Assembly: GCA_964458935.1 (NCBI GenBank)
Contig: CAYWKS010000034.1
Span: 1-29,407 of the forward strand
Source of the DNA: CAYWKS01 sp964458935
GTDB lineage: Bacteria; Planctomycetota; Phycisphaerae; Phycisphaerales; Zrk34
Reading direction: 5' to 3'
DNA: 29,407 bases
Shown here: in pieces, positions 1-8,880 of the stretch
Numbering within the stretch: the first letter of the stretch is position 1
How the letters are laid out: each line of letters starts with the position of its first letter
Notes under the pieces: generated by a model
What the model was told of the DNA's origin: nothing
The model's database searches: none
Seen by the model: the letters and a program-made list of their open reading frames with translations, nothing else
Made by a program: the position numbers and the translations under genes

Positions 1-43
1 CGCGACTCGGTGTGTGGCGGGGATCGCATCGATCGTGCGGCGT

Positions 44-649
44 TCAGCGGCGGCGGCGGGTCAGGGTCAGCCCCGCGGCGAGCAGGAGGGTGGCGGAGGC
101 CGGCTCGGGCACGTCGTCGACGTAGGTCTTGAACTGGAAGTCATCCTGCCAGGAGAAGCGGGTGCCGTTGGGGAACGGCGAGAAGGCGGTGCCGCCGTCG
201 TAGTCGCCGCTCCGCAGCCACTGGTAGCGTTCGTCGTTGGTGTTGTTCGCCGGTGAGGACAGTTCGATGGCGAGCTGCTGGCCGACGGTGACCTGGGGCG
301 GGGCGGGCAGGACAAAGTTGACGAACGAAAAGTCGGTATCGACGTTGGCGGGGTCGAGCGCCTTTTCGGTGAGCTTGGTGTCGAGGTTGACGCCATCGAC
401 GGTCCAGATGGCGAGCGTGATGTCTTCGACGGTCTGGTCGCTTCGTCGGATGTTGGCCTGGGCGCGGGTGAGGAAGCCGTCGAGACCCACGGTGAAGATC
501 TGGACGCTGTCGAAGTCGGCCGAGACGTTGACCCCGCCCGAGCCGGTGCCGGGCATGTTGGCCTGGTCGAGCATTTCGGCGGCGTGGCTGACGGCCCCGA
601 AGGCGAACAGACAACAGGCGACAACCGCCAACCGCAGGTAGTGACTCAT
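44..649 (-). CDS. PEP-CTERM sorting-domain surface protein
   Basis: A 201-residue secreted protein of unknown function. The N-terminus (MSHYLRLAVVACCLFAFGAV, then SHAAE) is a signal peptide with likely cleavage after AHA/HAA. The C-terminus has VPEPAS, a short hydrophobic stretch (about 11 residues) and terminal RRRR, which is the PEP-CTERM arrangement recognised by exosortases. The middle is a single beta-rich domain with no catalytic motif that I recognise. I chose the ATG at 647-649 because GGGAGAG lies just upstream; the frame stays open to 781 but that extension is not signal-like. The gene is monocistronic behind hflX, with a promoter at 705-733. Family knowledge says such proteins are exported and anchored or released at the cell surface, often with exopolysaccharide systems. 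No exosortase is encoded in the window. Confidence 0.85.
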   Translation of the reverse strand: MSHYLRLAVVACCLFAFGAVSHAAEMLDQANMPGTGSGGVNVSADFDSVQIFTVGLDGFLTRAQANIRRSDQTVEDITLAIWTVDGVNLDTKLTEKALDPANVDTDFSFVNFVLPAPPQVTVGQQLAIELSSPANNTNDERYQWLRSGDYDGGTAFSPFPNGTRFSWQDDFQFKTYVDDVPEPASATLLLAAGLTLTRRRR

Positions 650-704
650 AACTCTCTCCCAAATCAAGCTGTTGTGCAAAGGCTCCCTTCCCCCGCGATA
701 CGAG

Positions 705-733
705 ATTATGCGTGAAGCGTGCCGCCGGGGCAA
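705..733 (-). promoter_or_regulatory. Sigma-70-like promoter of the PEP-CTERM gene
   Basis: On the minus strand TTGCCC (728-733) and CATAAT (705-710) are separated by exactly 17 bp in an AT-richer patch. The predicted start near 698 gives a 5' UTR of about 50 nt ending in GGGAGAG before the ATG at 649. Confidence 0.6.
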
Positions 734-829
734 GATTATTTTATGCGGAATGCCGGTGAGAGGCGGCTGATTGCGACGCACCCAGCTTGGTCCGGGGGCG
801 TGGCTGGGGGGATGGGCCGGACGGGCAAG

Positions 830-2152
830 TCAGGGTGAGTCGAGGATGTCGAAGTGGGCGCCGGTGGCGCGGAGCTGGTCGAGCTGACGTTGGCCGATGC
901 GGATGTCCATGTCGACGTGTGTGGTGTCGTAGCGTCGGTCGCGTACGCTGGCGCGGTTTTCGAGGAAGGTCATGGCCTTGCCTTCGCGGATGGGCAGGCG
1001 GACGGTGAGCTCGAGCTGTTCGCCCTGCTGGTGGTCGCGGACGATCTCGACGAGTTTGTCGAGGCCGAGGCCGGCCCGAGCGCTGATGGGCAGGGCGTGG
1101 GGGTCGCGCTGCCGCCAGGCGGCGAGGTCGGCCTGGTCCTGGAGGCGGTCGATCTTGTTGAGCAGGAGCAGGCGGGGCTGATCGGCGGCGCCGATGCGTT
1201 CGAGCACGTTGCGGACGGTGTCGAGGTGCTTCTGGGCTTCGGGGTCGGCGGCGTCGAGGACGACCAGCAGCAGGTCGGAGTGGATCGATTCTTCGAGGGT
1301 GGCGCGGAAGCTGGCGACGAGGTGATGGGGCAGGTGCCGGACAAACCCGACGGTGTCGGACAGCATGACGCGGTCGCCGCCGCCGAGGTCCCACCGGCGG
1401 GTGCGGGTGTCGAGGGTGGCGAACAGGCGGTCGTCGGCGTAGGCGTCGGCGGCGGTGAGGGTGTTGAAGAGGGTGCTCTTGCCGGCGTTGGTGTAGCCGA
1501 CGAGCCCGACGGTGAAGTAGTCGGTGTTCCTCTGGTGGACCTCGCGTTGCTTGCGGGACTGGATGCGTTGGATTTCGCGGCGGAGTTCGGCGGTGCGTCG
1601 CTGGACGATGCGGCGGTCGATCTCGAGCTGCTGTTCGCCGGGGCCGCGGGTGCCGATGCCCGCGGGCGCGCCGCCGGCGATGCGTTCGAGGTGGCTCCAC
1701 ATGGCGCGGAGGCGGGGGTAGGTGTATTCGAGCTGGGCGAGCTCGACCTGGAGCCGGGCCTCGTGGGTGCGGGCGCGGTGGGCGAAGATGTCGAGGATCA
1801 GCTCCGAGCGGTCGATGACCTTGCGTTCGACGATCTGTTCGACGTTGCGGAGCTGGGCGGGGGACAGGTCGTTCTCGAAGATGACGACGTGGGCGTCCTG
1901 GAGTCGGACCAGGCCGGCGAGCTCGTCGACCTTGCCGCGGCCGATGAAGGTGGAGGCGTCGGGGCGTGGGCGGGTCTGGGTGACCTGTCCGACGGTCAGG
2001 GCGCCGGCGGTTTCGGCCAGTGCGCGGAGCTCGGCGAACGGGTCGCGGTCGTCGAGGCCGAGGCCGGGCAGGAGCGCGGCGGCGAGGATGGCCCGCTCGC
2101 GTTGAACCGAGATGCCGGTGCGTAGGTCGGCCATGGAGTCGCGGATCATCAT
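830..2152 (-). CDS. hflX: Ribosome-associated GTPase HflX
   Basis: A 440-residue protein with complete HflX architecture. An N-terminal domain (about 15-200) carries GRGK (71-74) and GTRGPGE (168-173 region), followed by a coiled helical linker. The G domain has G1 GYTNAGKST (219-227), G3 DTVG (266-269), G4 NKID (332-335) and G5 SAR (357-359), then a short C-terminal domain. HflX binds the 50S subunit and rescues or splits stalled ribosomes under stress; it also hydrolyses ATP in some species. The start is taken as the first of two tandem ATGs (2150-2152, 2147-2149). No good Shine-Dalgarno precedes either, and a third in-frame ATG lies at 2132-2134. The frame is open far upstream, but that extension overlaps the divergent peptidase promoter and is not conserved-looking. 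No hfq is adjacent. Confidence 0.93.
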   Translation of the reverse strand: MMIRDSMADLRTGISVQRERAILAAALLPGLGLDDRDPFAELRALAETAGALTVGQVTQTRPRPDASTFIGRGKVDELAGLVRLQDAHVVIFENDLSPAQLRNVEQIVERKVIDRSELILDIFAHRARTHEARLQVELAQLEYTYPRLRAMWSHLERIAGGAPAGIGTRGPGEQQLEIDRRIVQRRTAELRREIQRIQSRKQREVHQRNTDYFTVGLVGYTNAGKSTLFNTLTAADAYADDRLFATLDTRTRRWDLGGGDRVMLSDTVGFVRHLPHHLVASFRATLEESIHSDLLLVVLDAADPEAQKHLDTVRNVLERIGAADQPRLLLLNKIDRLQDQADLAAWRQRDPHALPISARAGLGLDKLVEIVRDHQQGEQLELTVRLPIREGKAMTFLENRASVRDRRYDTTHVDMDIRIGQRQLDQLRATGAHFDILDSP

Positions 2153-2170
2153 ACCATCGGGGATGGCCGC

Positions 2171-2200
2171 TGGAACGCCCGGAGGCGTATCCCGTACAAT
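2171..2200 (+). promoter_or_regulatory. Candidate promoter of the S41 peptidase gene
   Basis: TGGAAC (2171-2176) and TACAAT (2195-2200) are separated by 18 bp, between the divergent starts of hflX and the peptidase. The -10 matches consensus at five of six positions and the -35 is weaker. A start near 2207 gives a 5' UTR of about 37 nt containing the GGAGG. Confidence 0.5.
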
Positions 2201-2243
2201 CGAGGGCTCGGCGAACCCTTTTCCCTGTCGTGGAGGCCGCACC

Positions 2244-3827
2244 TTGACCCAGCGCACCCGCAATCGTCTGACGGTGGAGTTCGTGATCCTGGCGGTGCTG
2301 ATCGGGGCGCTGCTGGGATGGCGGATCCCGGAAGTGGTGGGCAAGCGGCTCGACGCGTACGACTTCTTCAACCCGATCGTGGACATCCGGGCGGAGGTCC
2401 TGCGCAGCTACGTGCGGGACGTCGACGAGCGGGAGCTGCTGCACGGGGCGATCAACGGCATGCTCGACCAGCTCGACGACCCGTACACGGTCTATTTCAC
2501 CGCCGAGCAGTTGGAGAGCTTCGAGGTGCACACGCGGGGGACGTTCAGCGGGATCGGCGCGGAGATCGACCAGCGGGACGACTACATCGGGATCGTCTCG
2601 CCGCTGGAGGATTCCCCGGCGTTCGAGGCGGGGCTGGTCGCCGGCGACCTGCTGCTCGCGGTCAACGGCGAGAGCCTGGAGGGCGTGAGCACAGAGGAGG
2701 CGGTGAAGATGATCACCGGGCCCGAGGGCACGGACGTCACGCTGACGATCCGCCGCCCCGACGGCACCGAGCAGGACATCACGATCACCCGCCGGCGGAT
2801 CGAGATCGAGACGGTCAAGGGCCTGGCGCGGGACGACCAGCAGCACTGGGACTACATGCTCGACCCGGCGACGAAGATCGGGTACGTGCGGATGACCCAG
2901 TTCTCCCAGCCGACGCTCGAGGCCCTGACGCAGGCGATGGACGAGTTGAAGGACCAGGGGATGGCCGGGCTGATCCTCGACCTGCGGTTCAACCCCGGGG
3001 GGCTGCTGGACACGGCGGTGAACGTGGCGGACCTGTTCCTCGAGGACGGGATGATCGTCTCGACACGCAGCCGCTCCGACGTGGAGCAGAAGTGGGAGGC
3101 GAACAAGCGGAGCACGCTCGCGGCGTTCCCCATGGTCGTGCTGGTCAACGAGGCCAGCGCCTCGGCCAGCGAAATCCTCGCCGGCGCCCTGAAGTACAAC
3201 GACCGCGCGATCGTGCTGGGCACCCGCACCGTCGGCAAGGGCTCGGTGCAGCAGATCATCCCCCTGGACGGCGGCGCCGGCGGCGTGAAGCTCACGACCA
3301 GCCTCTACTACATGCCCAACGGCCAGAACATCCACCGCCACCCCGATTCCGACCGCTGGGGCGTCGATCCGTCCGACGGGTTCTACGTGGCGCTGGACAC
3401 CGAGCAGATGAGGGCGATGCTCGAGAAGCGACGGAACAACGGGATCACGCGGCCCTCGACGGACCGGTCGATCGACGTGACGCCGAGCTGGATCGAGCAG
3501 CAGTTGGCCGACCCCCAGCTCGCCGCCGCCCTCAGGACCATGCAGGCCAAACTCGCACAAGGTCAATGGGTCCCGGTCGGCCCGGGCGACGCGACGATCA
3601 TGGCCCAGCTCTCCGAGCGTGAGCGGCTGACCCAACACCGCCGGCGGCTGATGCAGCGCGTCGATGAGGTCGACGAGGAACTGGCGCGGGTGAACCAGAT
3701 CATCGCCGGCGCCGACCCGAACACGCTGCCGCCGGCCGACCCCAACGCCGCGGTCGACGCCGACGTCGATACCGACGAGCGCGCCGAGCCGGTCGACGAA
3801 GACGCGCTGGAGCATGTCGCCCCGTGA
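2244..3827 (+). CDS. S41 family C-terminal processing peptidase (CtpA/Prc type)
   Basis: A 527-residue membrane-anchored serine protease. A signal-anchor helix lies at about 11-27, a PDZ domain at about 95-180, and the S41 protease core at about 210-400. The catalytic serine is S307 in NEASASASEIL and the lysine is K332 in GTRTVGKGSVQ. The 25-residue spacing equals that of E. coli Prc (S430/K455), so an active Ser-Lys dyad is expected. The C-terminus (about 440-527) is an alanine/aspartate-rich, probably helical extension. The start is a TTG at 2244, preceded by GGAGG (2232-2236) at 7 nt; the frame is open further upstream, but this start is by far the best. Such enzymes trim or degrade periplasmic proteins from unstructured C-termini. 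The 3' end overlaps tsaD by 14 bp, suggesting co-transcription. Confidence 0.9.
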   Translation: MTQRTRNRLTVEFVILAVLIGALLGWRIPEVVGKRLDAYDFFNPIVDIRAEVLRSYVRDVDERELLHGAINGMLDQLDDPYTVYFTAEQLESFEVHTRGTFSGIGAEIDQRDDYIGIVSPLEDSPAFEAGLVAGDLLLAVNGESLEGVSTEEAVKMITGPEGTDVTLTIRRPDGTEQDITITRRRIEIETVKGLARDDQQHWDYMLDPATKIGYVRMTQFSQPTLEALTQAMDELKDQGMAGLILDLRFNPGGLLDTAVNVADLFLEDGMIVSTRSRSDVEQKWEANKRSTLAAFPMVVLVNEASASASEILAGALKYNDRAIVLGTRTVGKGSVQQIIPLDGGAGGVKLTTSLYYMPNGQNIHRHPDSDRWGVDPSDGFYVALDTEQMRAMLEKRRNNGITRPSTDRSIDVTPSWIEQQLADPQLAAALRTMQAKLAQGQWVPVGPGDATIMAQLSERERLTQHRRRLMQRVDEVDEELARVNQIIAGADPNTLPPADPNAAVDADVDTDERAEPVDEDALEHVAP

Positions 3828-4944
3828 GCCGGTCGTCGTGAAGCCCGCCCAACTGATCCTCGGGATTGAATCGAGTTGCGACGAAACCGCGGCGGCGGTC
3901 GTGCGCGACGGCCGAACCGTGCTCAGCAACACCATCGCCTCGCAGCACGACCTGCACGCGAAGTTCGGCGGGGTCGTGCCCGAGATCGCCAGCCGCGCCC
4001 ACATCGAACGCATCCTGCCGACCATCGACCAAGCACTCCACGAAGCCGGCGTCGAACTGGAGCAGATCGACGCGATCGCCGTGGGCCATCGCCCCGGGCT
4101 GATCGGGTCGCTGCTGGTCGGGGTGGCGGCGGCCAAGGCCCTGGCGTGGTCGCTGGGCGTGCCGCTGATCGGCGTGGATCACGTCCGCGCGCACCTGTAC
4201 GCGGGCATGCTGGAACACCACGCCGCGGACACCCAGCCCGCCCCACAGGCGCCCACCGCGGCGGGCGTATACCCGGCGCTCGGATTGGTCGTCAGCGGCG
4301 GGCACACGTCGCTGTACCGCGTGGACGGCCCGCTCGACATGACGCTGCTCGGCAAGACCATCGACGACGCGGTCGGCGAGGCGTACGACAAGGTCGCGTC
4401 GATCCTCGACCTGGGGTTCCCGGGCGGGCCGATCGTTGACCGCCTGGCCCGCGAGGGCGAGGCGACGATCGACCTGCCGCGGTCGCTGCTGGAGCCCGGG
4501 TCGCTGGATTTCTCGTTCAGCGGGCTGAAGACCGCGGTGCTGTATGCCGTGCGGGGCAAGCCCCGCGGCCGCGGCCCCGACGCGACTTTCGAGCGCGACG
4601 GCGCGGCGCTCGACGACGCCGCGAAGGCCAACGTCTGCGCATCGTTCCAGCGGGCGGCGGTCGACGTGATCGTCCGCAAGCTCGATCGGGCGCGGCGGGC
4701 GATGGTCGACCAGGCCGCCCCGCCACGCAGCCTCGTCATCGGCGGCGGCGTCAGCGCCAACAGCCTGCTGCGGCGGCGCGCGACGGAGTTCGGCCAGGCG
4801 CATGGGCTGGACGTCAAGCTCCCCGCGATGGCCTACTGCCTCGACAACGCCGCGATGATCGCCGGCCTCGCCCACCACCCCCTCCGCGCCGGCCGCGTCG
4901 ACGACCTCACGCTCGAAGCCGTCGCGACCACGGAATTGCGCTGA
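3814..4944 (+). CDS. tsaD: tRNA N6-adenosine threonylcarbamoyltransferase TsaD
   Basis: A 376-residue ASKHA-fold protein that, with TsaB and TsaE, transfers threonylcarbamoyl from TC-AMP to A37 of ANN-decoding tRNAs. Visible motifs are LGIESSCDETAAAVV (N-terminal phosphate loop, about 16-30), GGVVPEIASRAH (52-63), the metal ligands H123 and H127 in DHVRAH, SGGHTSLY (161-168), DDAVGEAYDK (184-193) and GGGVSANSLLR near the C-terminus. Length and motifs are normal for the family. The usual GPGL is RPGL here (IAVGHRPGLIGSLLVG). The ATG at 3814 has GGAG only 1 nt away, so the true start could be the in-frame GTG at 3838 after the peptidase stop; either keeps the whole domain. No tsaB or tsaE is visible nearby. 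Confidence 0.95.
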   Translation: MSPREPVVVKPAQLILGIESSCDETAAAVVRDGRTVLSNTIASQHDLHAKFGGVVPEIASRAHIERILPTIDQALHEAGVELEQIDAIAVGHRPGLIGSLLVGVAAAKALAWSLGVPLIGVDHVRAHLYAGMLEHHAADTQPAPQAPTAAGVYPALGLVVSGGHTSLYRVDGPLDMTLLGKTIDDAVGEAYDKVASILDLGFPGGPIVDRLAREGEATIDLPRSLLEPGSLDFSFSGLKTAVLYAVRGKPRGRGPDATFERDGAALDDAAKANVCASFQRAAVDVIVRKLDRARRAMVDQAAPPRSLVIGGGVSANSLLRRRATEFGQAHGLDVKLPAMAYCLDNAAMIAGLAHHPLRAGRVDDLTLEAVATTELR

Positions 4945-5007
4945 GTTTGGCGGTGATTCACGACGCAGCACGTCGGCGCGACGGTCCCGGCAGGCCGCGT
5001 TCGAACT

Positions 5008-6819
5008 TCAAAACGGGAACAGCGTCGGCACCAGCCAGATGGTCAAAGCGCCGATCGCCAGGCTCAGGGGCACGCCGATCCGCACGTAGTCGGTGAAGCG
5101 GTAGCCGCCCGGGCCGTACACCATCAGGTTGGTCGGGTAGCCGATCGGGGTGGCGATGGTGGTCGCGGCGGCGATGAGCACGGCCATGGCGAAGGGCATG
5201 AGCGCGACGCCCAGGTCGATCGCCGTGCCCAGCGCGATGGGCAGGACGAGCACGGCGGCCGCCTTGCTCGTCACCAGCGACGCCAGCACCATCGTCAGCG
5301 CGTAGATCGCGGCGAGGCAGAGCAGGGGCGAATCGCCGGCGACGGCGAACAGCTCGTCGGCGATGAAGGCGGCCAGGCCCGATGCCTGCATCGCCGCGCC
5401 GATCCCCAGCGCCGCGGCGATCACGATCAACACCGACCAGTCGACCGCGGCGCGGGCGGCGGCGCCGCTGCAGCACCGCGTGACGAGCATGAGCCCGGCG
5501 CCGACCAGCGCCGCGTGGAGCATCGGCATCCACCCGACCGCGACCGCGGCGACCATCGCCGCGAGGATCGCCAGCGCCAGCGGGGCGCGCTCGTGGCGGG
5601 GCGGCCGGGCGCCGGCCAGCCGGCTGACCAGGTAGAAGTCGCGGCTGTTGCGCTGCTGCTCGACGAAGCTCGGCGCCGCCTCCAGCAGCAGCGTGTCGCC
5701 GGGCTTGAGCACGATGTCGCCGATCTTGCCCGGCAGCCGCTCGCCGTTGCGACCGACCGCGATCACCGCGGCGTTGTACACCGACCGGAACCGCGCGTCG
5801 CGGATCGTCCGCCCCACCGCCGGGCACGTGTGCGAGACGACCGCCTCGACCATGACCCGGCTGGTCCGCGGGGCGTCGAGCTTGAAGACCTGGTCCGTGG
5901 CCGGCTTCAGCCCCCGGGTCTTCTGCAGGTCCACCACCGAGTCCACGACGCCCGCGAAGACCAGCCGGTCGTCGGCGTGCAGGTGCGTGGTGGGGCCGAC
6001 CGCCCCGAGCACCTCGCCGTCGCGATCGATCTCCACGAGGTACAGGCCGGGCAGGTTCCGCAGCCCCGCGTCCTCGATGGTCTTGCCGACCAGCGGGCTG
6101 TCGGGCTCGACGACCATCTCGACGGTGTACTCGCGGGGATCGCCCAGCGTGCCGACCTGCGAGCGCCGCTCGGGCAACAGCCACCGCGACAGCAGGATCG
6201 TGCCGCCGATGCCGACCAGCGCCACCGGCAACCCGATCGGGGTCATCGCGAACATGCCCAGCCCGTCGAACCCGGCCAGGCCCAGCGCCTGCCGGCGCGG
6301 CGGGGCCAGGTCGGCCGCCTGCTGGATCAGCCACCCGTCGATGATCAGGTTCGTGCTCGTGCCGATCAGCGTGCACGCCCCGCCGAAGATCGACGCGTAG
6401 CTGAGCGGGATCAGCAGCTTCGAGACGCTGAAACGGTACGCCTTGGACCAGTCGCCGACGACCGGCAGGAGCATCGCGACCAGCGGGGTGTTGTTCATGA
6501 ACGCGCTCATGCCGGCGATCGGGAGCATGATCCGCGCCTGCGCCCCGGTGAGCGACCCGGGCCGGCCCAGCAGCCGCTGCGCGATCCAGCTCATCCCGCC
6601 GGTGTCGCGGAGCCCCGCGGCGACGATGTAGAGCACGCCGATCGTGATCACGCCCTCGTTGGCCATGCCCGCGATCGCCTGCTTCGTGTCGATCACCCCC
6701 GCGAGCAGGAGCACGGTCAGCCCGGCGAGCAGGATGATGTCCGGCGAGCGGCGCGTGAACACCAGCCCCACCAGCACCCCCAGCACAACGCCCAGCGTGA
6801 TCCATGCGTCCGCGGTCAT
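5008..6819 (-). CDS. SLC13-family anion permease with two RCK_C (TrkA-C) domains
   Basis: A 603-residue polytopic inner-membrane protein. The N-terminal hydrophobic half includes the conserved MSAFMNNTPLVAMLLPV segment, then roughly residues 210-380 form two soluble TrkA-C/RCK_C modules (first around SPLVGKTIEDAGLRNL, second around CPAVGRTIRDARFRSV). The C-terminal hydrophobic half contains the second NT-type SLC13 signature region (TTIATPIGYPTNLMVYGPG). Family members carry sulfate, phosphate or di/tricarboxylates with sodium or protons; the substrate cannot be read from sequence. RCK_C domains usually bind small regulatory ligands. The ATG at 6819 is preceded by GGAGAGG, a good Shine-Dalgarno. 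It is convergent with tsaD (63 bp apart, no U-tract hairpin seen) and divergent from the lipoprotein gene. Confidence 0.9.
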   Translation of the reverse strand: MTADAWITLGVVLGVLVGLVFTRRSPDIILLAGLTVLLLAGVIDTKQAIAGMANEGVITIGVLYIVAAGLRDTGGMSWIAQRLLGRPGSLTGAQARIMLPIAGMSAFMNNTPLVAMLLPVVGDWSKAYRFSVSKLLIPLSYASIFGGACTLIGTSTNLIIDGWLIQQAADLAPPRRQALGLAGFDGLGMFAMTPIGLPVALVGIGGTILLSRWLLPERRSQVGTLGDPREYTVEMVVEPDSPLVGKTIEDAGLRNLPGLYLVEIDRDGEVLGAVGPTTHLHADDRLVFAGVVDSVVDLQKTRGLKPATDQVFKLDAPRTSRVMVEAVVSHTCPAVGRTIRDARFRSVYNAAVIAVGRNGERLPGKIGDIVLKPGDTLLLEAAPSFVEQQRNSRDFYLVSRLAGARPPRHERAPLALAILAAMVAAVAVGWMPMLHAALVGAGLMLVTRCCSGAAARAAVDWSVLIVIAAALGIGAAMQASGLAAFIADELFAVAGDSPLLCLAAIYALTMVLASLVTSKAAAVLVLPIALGTAIDLGVALMPFAMAVLIAAATTIATPIGYPTNLMVYGPGGYRFTDYVRIGVPLSLAIGALTIWLVPTLFPF

Positions 6820-6837
6820 GCGCGCCTCTCCGGCCGG

Positions 6838-6866
6838 TTACCCCGGCCCGTCGCCTCGGCTATGAT
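6838..6866 (+). promoter_or_regulatory. Promoter predicted to give a leaderless lipoprotein mRNA
   Basis: TTACCC (6838-6843), a 17-bp spacer and TATGAT (6861-6866). Only 7 nt separate the -10 from the ATG at 6874, so transcription would begin at or within 1-2 nt of the start codon. No Shine-Dalgarno is present. Confidence 0.5.
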
Positions 6867-6873
6867 CGACACG

Positions 6874-7710
6874 ATGAGCATCCATCTTCGAAATCGGACG
6901 TGGGGATCGGCCCGACCGTGGGCGCATACTTTACGGATCGCCGCGATCTTCGCCACGATGGCCGCGGCCGCGGGCGGCTGCCAGCCCCGCCCCACCGACC
7001 CCGGCCACCCGCAACCCAACCCGGGGGCATCCGCGGCGTCGGGGCACGCCGACGATCCCTTTGAGGCCGCGCTCGTCGGCGCGCTCAGACCCGTCGAGGC
7101 GATCGACGAGGCGGTCGACCTGTACGAGCCGCGGCCGGCGACATACGTGTATCGTCGGCTGAGCGAGCAGGCGGAGCAGTCGACCCTCCAGCGGCGGTTC
7201 GACCCCGCGTCGGTCGACGGCGGGGCCGAGGCGTGGGTCCAGCGGGTGGTGGGCGGCAGCAAGATCAAACACATGCGCCGCGACGCCGACGGCAACATCC
7301 GCCTCGCCGCCGTCGAGGACACCGACCGCAACGTGATCTCGCGCTTCGAGCCGGGCCTGGTCACCGCGCCGGCGAGGTTCACCGATCGCCAGCACGTCAC
7401 CGAGTCGCGGGTGACCGTGGTCGCGCGCGACGACCCGAACCAAGTCAAGCACACCGGCAAGGCGACGATGCGGGTCCGCGTCACCGGCCGCCAGCGCGTC
7501 CGGGTCCCCGCCGGCGAGTTCGACGCCTACCGCATCGAAGGGCTGTTCGACTCGAACTTCGGCGCCGCCCGCGTCTCCAACCAGACCATCAGCCATCGCG
7601 CGCCCGGGGTGGGCGTCGTGCTCGAGCAGTACACCGAGAAGGGTGTGGCGGTCATCGTGCCGTGGACCGAGCGGCGGAAGCTCATGCTCATCGAACGCCG
7701 GGTGGACTGA
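6874..7710 (+). CDS. Lipoprotein of unknown function
   Basis: A 278-residue exported protein. The N-terminus has a basic segment, a hydrophobic stretch (about 24-36) and the lipobox-like AGGC, so lipidation at that cysteine is expected. A low-complexity Pro/Ala/Gly linker follows, then a soluble domain without cysteines. The domain contains short beta-rich blocks, such as VRVTGRQRVRVPAGEFDAYRIEG, that resemble the repeated pattern seen in uncharacterised exported proteins measuring or binding small ligands; I do not recognise a named family. I chose the ATG at 6874 because the TATGAT -10 lies 7 nt upstream; an in-frame ATG at 6862 falls inside the -10. The 3' end is 15 bp from the convergent mqnE stop. 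Confidence 0.8.
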   Translation: MSIHLRNRTWGSARPWAHTLRIAAIFATMAAAAGGCQPRPTDPGHPQPNPGASAASGHADDPFEAALVGALRPVEAIDEAVDLYEPRPATYVYRRLSEQAEQSTLQRRFDPASVDGGAEAWVQRVVGGSKIKHMRRDADGNIRLAAVEDTDRNVISRFEPGLVTAPARFTDRQHVTESRVTVVARDDPNQVKHTGKATMRVRVTGRQRVRVPAGEFDAYRIEGLFDSNFGAARVSNQTISHRAPGVGVVLEQYTEKGVAVIVPWTERRKLMLIERRVD

Positions 7711-7725
7711 CGGCGCGGGCCGGGG

Positions 7726-8871
7726 CTAGGCGGGCACCGCCGGCGCGGCCTGGGCCACGCGCCAGTCGGCGCCGTCGCGCTCGACGCGGCGGTAAAGCGT
7801 GTCGCGCTCGACGGGGGTGAAGCCGGCCTCGGCGATGTGCCGCCGGAGGTCGCCGACCGTCATCTCCTGGTGCGTGTCCGAGCCGCCGACCTTGGTGATG
7901 TCGTACCAGCAGACCGTGCCGTCGATGTCGTCCACGCCGAAGTGCAGCGCCAGTTGTGACAGCTCGATCGTCTGCATGATCCAGAACGCCTTGACGTGGT
8001 CGAAGTTGTCGAGGATCAGCCGGCACAGCGCGAGCATCTTCAGGTCGTCCAGCCCGGTGGGGCCGGGCAGGTGCTTCAATTCCGACGCGCCCGGGACGAA
8101 CGGCAGCGGGATGACGGTCTGGAATCGTCCGGGCCAGCCGCGGGCGATCGCGCGGTCCTGCGCCGCGCGGAGCATGAACAGGTGCGCCAGCCGATCCTCC
8201 ATCGACTCGATGTGGCCGTAGAGGATGGTGGCGTTGCTCATGAGCCCGATGCGGTGGGCCGCGTCGTGCACCTCGATCCACTTGTCGGATCGGATCTTGC
8301 CCTTGAACGCCTCGTCGTGGACGCGGTCGTCGAAGACCTCCGCCCCGCCGCCGGGCAGCGAGCCCAGCCCCGCGTCCCGCAGGTCGCTCAGCACGCCGGC
8401 CAGGTCGTTCGGCCGCTTGCTGATCCGCGCCAGGTGCACGATCTCCACGGCGGTGAACGCCTTGATGTGCAGCGGCGGGCACTCCTCCCGGATCGCCGCG
8501 AGCATGTCGGTGTAGTAGTCGAACGGCAGGTAGGGGTGCAGCCCGCCGACGATGTGGATCTCCGTGGCGCCGGCGTCCCTGGCGATCCGCGCCTGCTCCC
8601 GCGCGTCGGCGGCGGTGAACTCGTACGCGCCGTCGTCGCCGCGCTTGCGGTGGAAGTCGCAGAACATGCAACTCAGCGCACAGACGTTGGAGTAGTTGAA
8701 GTGGCGGTTGACGTTGTAGTAGGTCACGTCGCCGTGGCGGGCGCGGCGGGCGCGGTCGGCGAGGCGGCCGACGCCCCAGAGGTCGTTCGACGCGGCCAGC
8801 GACCGCGCATCGTCGAGCGTCAGACGCGCCCCGCCGTCCAGCTTCATCGCGATGTCGTGCAGGTCGCTCAT
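7726..8871 (-). CDS. mqnE: Aminofutalosine synthase MqnE (radical SAM)
   Basis: A 381-residue radical SAM enzyme of the futalosine menaquinone pathway, which adds the 3-[(1-carboxyvinyl)oxy]benzoate radical to SAM to give aminofutalosine. The cluster motif is C64-x3-C68-x2-C71 in NVCALSCMFCDF. Further MqnE-like blocks are EIHIVGGLHPYLPF, GLGSLPGGGAEVF, GLMSNATILYGHIE and LPFVPGASEL. GLHP and the ATILYGH block favour MqnE over the related MqnC. The ATG at 8869-8871 is chosen; an in-frame GTG at 8875-8877 would add two residues. It is the last gene of a minus-strand run after the RNA methyltransferase, 9 nt away. The upstream stop codon TAG is also the start of a TAGACT hexamer 6 nt before this ATG, so an internal leaderless promoter is possible. 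No other mqn gene lies in the window. Confidence 0.92.
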   Translation of the reverse strand: MSDLHDIAMKLDGGARLTLDDARSLAASNDLWGVGRLADRARRARHGDVTYYNVNRHFNYSNVCALSCMFCDFHRKRGDDGAYEFTAADAREQARIARDAGATEIHIVGGLHPYLPFDYYTDMLAAIREECPPLHIKAFTAVEIVHLARISKRPNDLAGVLSDLRDAGLGSLPGGGAEVFDDRVHDEAFKGKIRSDKWIEVHDAAHRIGLMSNATILYGHIESMEDRLAHLFMLRAAQDRAIARGWPGRFQTVIPLPFVPGASELKHLPGPTGLDDLKMLALCRLILDNFDHVKAFWIMQTIELSQLALHFGVDDIDGTVCWYDITKVGGSDTHQEMTVGDLRRHIAEAGFTPVERDTLYRRVERDGADWRVAQAAPAVPA

Positions 8872-8880
8872 CTTCACAGT

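Noticed and set aside
741..4136. A 1131-codon open frame on the minus strand, and other long frames opposite known genes (for example 14983-16179 plus strand and 11776-14100 minus strand)
   Set aside because: They lie opposite genes with complete, recognisable domains, have Arg/Pro/Ala-rich low-complexity translations and no start signals. High GC at the third codon position produces such open antisense frames.
5515..6873. Upstream extension of the lipoprotein frame back to 5515
   Set aside because: It runs opposite the SLC13 transporter gene and is Arg/Asp/Gln-rich. The real start is at the lipobox-bearing N-terminus at 6874.
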